Positions 60,687-64,000 of a stretch of DNA of 64,000 bases are shown piece after piece. Source of the DNA: Scatophagus argus (Eukaryota; Chordata; Actinopteri; Scatophagidae). The stretch spans positions 14,708,501 through 14,772,500 of the forward strand of contig NC_058501.1 in NCBI RefSeq assembly GCF_020382885.2, read 5' to 3'. A program made the translations under genes and the position numbers. The notes beneath the pieces were generated by a model, which saw only the letters and a program-made list of their open reading frames with translations, did not search any database and had not been told where the DNA came from. Every line of letters starts with the position of its first letter. The first letter of the stretch is position 1.

Positions 60687-63600
60687 GGGGACGCTACCAT
60701 TTCTTGTTAACGGATTCAAAGTATTTCTAACACTGTTTCTTTTAATATACACAGATCGACTTAATTGTCAGCAATTTATCGTTTCCTTTAAGGCGCCTTC
60801 TAATTGTACCGTGGAAGAATTTTTCGACATCTCGAGCCTCTCGTGTGTGAGGTGCGGTCCAAATCAACAACGCGACACAACAGGTCGGTTACCTTCACAG
60901 AAACAACAGAAGTGACAAAAACCAACAAAAAGTGGCATCAGTCTTGCTTTAAAATAGGTTAGCTTTAAATGTGAGTTGGTCAGCCACGCAACACATGAGG
61001 AAACCACAATGAGCTATGAAGCGGTTAGCAAGGTGCAAATGGCTAAGATACTTTCAAAATAAGTTGAGCATCTTGCTAGCTAACGTGATTGTTTAAAGAA
61101 TCGTAATGCGGAAAATGAAGAACGCATAATGTGCTGTTTGAATTAATATTGACAATAGCTGCAACCATGGGCAAGTAGGATGTCTGATCAACGTAGCTGG
61201 AATCAATATTGTAATATTGGCAATGCGTTATGTTTGTCTAACGTTAATAATAAATCCCCTTGGTTTGCAACAGTCTGAGATTTATACGGTAGCATAATTG
61301 TCAACAGTGGTGATAAAAGTGGTTTACTAATGAAACAGTATTTGCATTATTAGTCTAATTAAAGTCAATAAGAGCTGTAGGATTTCTTTTCTTCTCCTTG
61401 TTGTGGTTCGTGATGGATATCCTCCTTGTTGCATTTACTCTACTGTGAATGTGAATCATTTTTTGCATGTAGAGATGCATCCTCTGTTCATTCTAACTTT
61501 GTACTTATTTCCCTCCTTTTGCAGGGCTGAGTTGCGTTTGCAAAACTGGGTACCAAACCCTCTTCACTGATAAGGCATCCATTACTTGTCAGCAATGTCC
61601 TCCTGACAAACCTGTATGTGCAGTTTACCTTTAATGCCTTTGTTCGCTGTACATCTTGAACTATACTGTAGATAATGCATCTCAACAGAATTTCTCTCAC
61701 AATTTGTGAAATTGTTTTCTTGACAAGTTTTCTTTCTTTACAGGCAGTAACTAAAAGTGGGTTTGAATGTATTCGCTGTCCGGGCAGTCTCAGTCTCAGT
61801 GATGAGGGGACATGCCAGTGCCCATCAGGGAACGTCCTGGGTGAGTCACCAGTGACAGAACTAATTTATGATTTGCAATAATGCATTTAACAAAGGTATA
61901 ATTTTAAAAGTATAGTATGCAGCGATTTCTTAAAATTCTAAACACTATATTGATAGCTGCACTGGTGGAGGGTTAGAGTTAGGATTCAAACCCCAAGGGT
62001 TTGTTGTTAAAACCCTAAAGTGAATAAAACTAGATAAACCTTCCAGAACACTATCAGATACAGGGCACACAGTAACTTTTTTTTCTACCACCAAGAAAGT
62101 TATTCACTCATAAAGAAAATGGCCAGATGTGTCTGTCTTTTGATTGCTGAATAACCTTTATTGCAGGAATTAAGCAAGGGCAACACAACAGCTTATAAAT
62201 CATAAATCATAAGTCACCTCTTACTTTACCAGGAAGATGAGGCTGGATGGAGCATCATGCCAGTTAAAAATTTCAAGAAGGAGATCATCCTGGAAAGAGC
62301 TATATTTCTCTAGTGTTTGTGCTGCACACAAGAGTCCTATTCTGGGGTTGCATTTGTCCTGTATGGAGTGTGGCCAGTCCCGTCATCAAGAGTCCCAGAA
62401 TACTTTCTTTTTGTTTGAAGCCACTGCCAAATGGTCCTCAAGTGCGGCTGCAAATTAAATTTTATGTATGAATGGCTGAATCTAATTTTTTTTCCAGTGG
62501 AGAGAGATGTCAATGGAAACCTTTTGAATGAGGCCAGCTGTGAACCATGCAATCGAAATGCTCCTTCTTTATCTGTACCAAACAGTAGTGGAGACAGGTA
62601 TGTATTGGTAACACAGAATGGAAACAGCGATATATCCAACTGCTTCATATGCATTCACACACTCATCTTTCAGGTGTGAGAGATGTCAGGCCACCTTCAT
62701 TAACACCTCCTGTACGTGTGACTCTCCTAATGTCCTGGTGAGTTCTGCTGACCCTCGTACCCTCCTCCAGACACCTCATCCACACAGCATTCAGTAACAG
62801 ACTCAAAGCATGTATCATCAGTGGTTGGTATCTAATTTTCCAGGCAGGAGGATTATGTTTCCCTCCAGGCAGCCTGCCAACCAGTGTGAATCCCAGTGTC
62901 AACTATGCTCAGTTGGTCAGTCTCCTCTTTCATTTGCTCACATTATTTTTGTTCATTTTGATGTTTTCTGATTCGCATTTTCTGCTCTGATCTCCTTGCA
63001 GAAGTTCAGCGTTCAGTCTGCCTGGTTTGTCAAAAACCTGTACTCCTCATCAGCAGCCTGCCTTGTAATTCCATTTTTCTTTACCTAACATTGCAGGAAG
63101 CCAGTTCTGATTTTAGACACAACCATATACTGCCACAAGAGATGTACTCAGGAAGACACAAGAAGATATTTGGGATTTTAGGATGCTGTGTTATAGCTCT
63201 CTTGTTTGTCATAGTTGTAACTGTGATAGCTGTTGCTGATTATGACAGACATTTAATTTAGCTATCAAGATTTTAACCACAAATTCATGTCAAAATAGTA
63301 CTTTCTTCCTGCTGAAACATATTGACACCTGTGCTACAGTTTTAGGGATTTTGTGTGTGTTTCAGCTGCTGTACATGAATAAATCTTGTGGTTACAGGTC
63401 TTCTCCAACCTGACTGCGTGTCAGGCTCTCGGGAACATGTGTGTGATGAACATGCACTCCTTCAGTGGTGTGTCTACTGATGCCTGCGGTCTCTTTAACA
63501 CCATCTTCAGATCTAAAGCTGCTTTGAGCTCCACTCAAGACATTTCCTACTGGTAATCAATCATATAAGTGTCTCTTTCTGACATTTCTAGATATACTGT

Positions 63601-64000
63601 AATTTTGTTTTACTCAGAATGGACAGTAAGCACTTGGGTTACTCTGTCTCCAGGAGAGGTAATCTACCATGGCTATACTATGGGGACGAACCAGGACTGG
63701 CTAGTCGAGTTCTTCAGACTGAGCCAGTTCCAATAAGTTTCAGTTTCAGAGGAAGAAACAAGGTAAGCGATGAACTTTAGTCATCTTCACGTAATGGATA
63801 AACTAGCAAAGAAAGAATGTTAAAGGAAAAGAACAGCACCATGACAACAGTAATCTGTTCATTATAGTCCAAACTGAGCGACAAACCTGAAATGGCACAA
63901 AAATGTTCTTTTAATTGACATACTGTTTTATCTGACAGAACACTGACATTAAGCTGCTTGCTGCTGTCTATAATGTTGGAGGAGAGTTCCTCAGATGGGA
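60679..64000 (+). CDS. tmem67: Meckelin (transmembrane protein 67), first ten exons, runs off the window
   Basis: Meckelin is a transition-zone membrane protein of primary cilia, with a Frizzled-like topology and a large cysteine-rich ectodomain; human mutations cause Meckel syndrome 3, Joubert syndrome and nephronophthisis 11. Visible exons: 60679-60883, 61525-61613, 61744-61840, 62498-62597, 62674-62737, 62844-62915, 63002-63064, 63398-63552, 63654-63762, 63939-64000 (continues). The start ATG gives a signal peptide MATGTLPFLVNGFKVF plus LTLFLLIYTDRLNC. Cysteine-rich modules follow (SSLSCVRCGPNQQRD, LSCVCKTGYQTLF, GFECIRCPGSLS, VERDVNGNLLNEASCEPC, CERCQATFINTSCTC). Next come NLTACQALGNMCVMNMHSF and RGNLPWLYYGDEPGL, diagnostic of meckelin. 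The membrane-spanning half lies beyond the window. Intron 7 contains a further exon-like frame (separate entry). It is a head-to-head neighbour of rbm12b, as in human. Confidence 0.96.
63097..63261 (+). other. Exon-like ORF with a membrane segment inside tmem67 intron 7
   Basis: A strong acceptor (ttacctaacattgcag, with a branch-site-like ctaac) ends at 63096. The next 165 bases are open in phase 0, the phase left by tmem67 exons 6 and 7, for 54 codons and then TAG. The residues include the polar stretch SSDFRHNHILPQEMYSGRHK and then a hydrophobic segment IFGILGCCVIALLFVIVV followed by TVIAVADYDRHLI. An AATAAA at 63378-63383 could end the transcript just before exon 8. It might be an alternative terminal exon, a small independent ORF, or chance. 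I found no resemblance to a known protein. Confidence 0.45.

Noticed and set aside
1-64000. Prokaryotic-style systems (CRISPR, operons, prophage)
   Set aside because: No regularly spaced repeats or gene clusters; all genes have spliceosomal introns.

Overview
This window is vertebrate nuclear DNA, most likely from a percomorph-type teleost fish. The genes are split by GT-AG introns, (CA)n/(CT)n microsatellites are dense, and Tc1-type, LINE, SINE and MITE-like debris of fish type lies between exons. The gene order stx17-erp44-invs-tex10 matches human 9q31, and rbm12b-tmem67 matches human 8q22. The species cannot be named from the sequence alone.

Layout: (1) 1-7.5 kb holds the last four coding exons of stx17 (+), an autophagosomal SNARE; its 5' exons lie upstream of the window. 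(2) 9.8-19.1 kb holds a complete 11-exon erp44 (-), an ER thioredoxin-family chaperone ending in RDEL. (3) 26.2-38.4 kb holds a complete 17-coding-exon invs (+), the ankyrin/IQ ciliary protein inversin, with an antisense tRNA-Thr(UGU) gene in its penultimate intron. (4) 39.4-49.3 kb holds a complete 15-exon tex10 (-), a Rix1/5FMC ribosome-biogenesis protein. (5) 50.6-56.8 kb holds an 11-exon gene (+) I cannot name, encoding a 392-residue protein with one matrin/U1-type zinc finger. (6) 57.7-59.2 kb holds a single-exon RBM12B-like gene (-) whose fourth RRM is out of frame. (7) 60.7 kb to the end holds the first ten exons of tmem67 (+), meckelin. Every splice junction listed for these genes was checked for reading phase, and the exon sums close in frame (invs 974 aa, tex10 944 aa, erp44 410 aa, zinc-finger protein 392 aa).

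The genes alternate in strand, giving head-to-head pairs (erp44/invs, tex10/zinc finger, rbm12b/tmem67) and tail-to-tail pairs (stx17/erp44, invs/tex10, zinc finger/rbm12b). In two tail-to-tail pairs the opposing poly(A) signals are less than 50 bp apart. There is no operon logic. The one functional theme is that two cilium genes linked to nephronophthisis/Meckel disease (invs, tmem67), on different chromosomes in human, lie about 22 kb apart here.

The most unusual signals are an exon-like ORF with a membrane segment, stop codon and poly(A) signal inside tmem67 intron 7 (a candidate truncated meckelin isoform); the two frame breaks in the last RRM of rbm12b; (TG)n tracts abutting 3' splice sites in three genes; an X-box-like site over the tmem67 start codon; and the junction of the two human synteny blocks at the unnamed zinc-finger gene.
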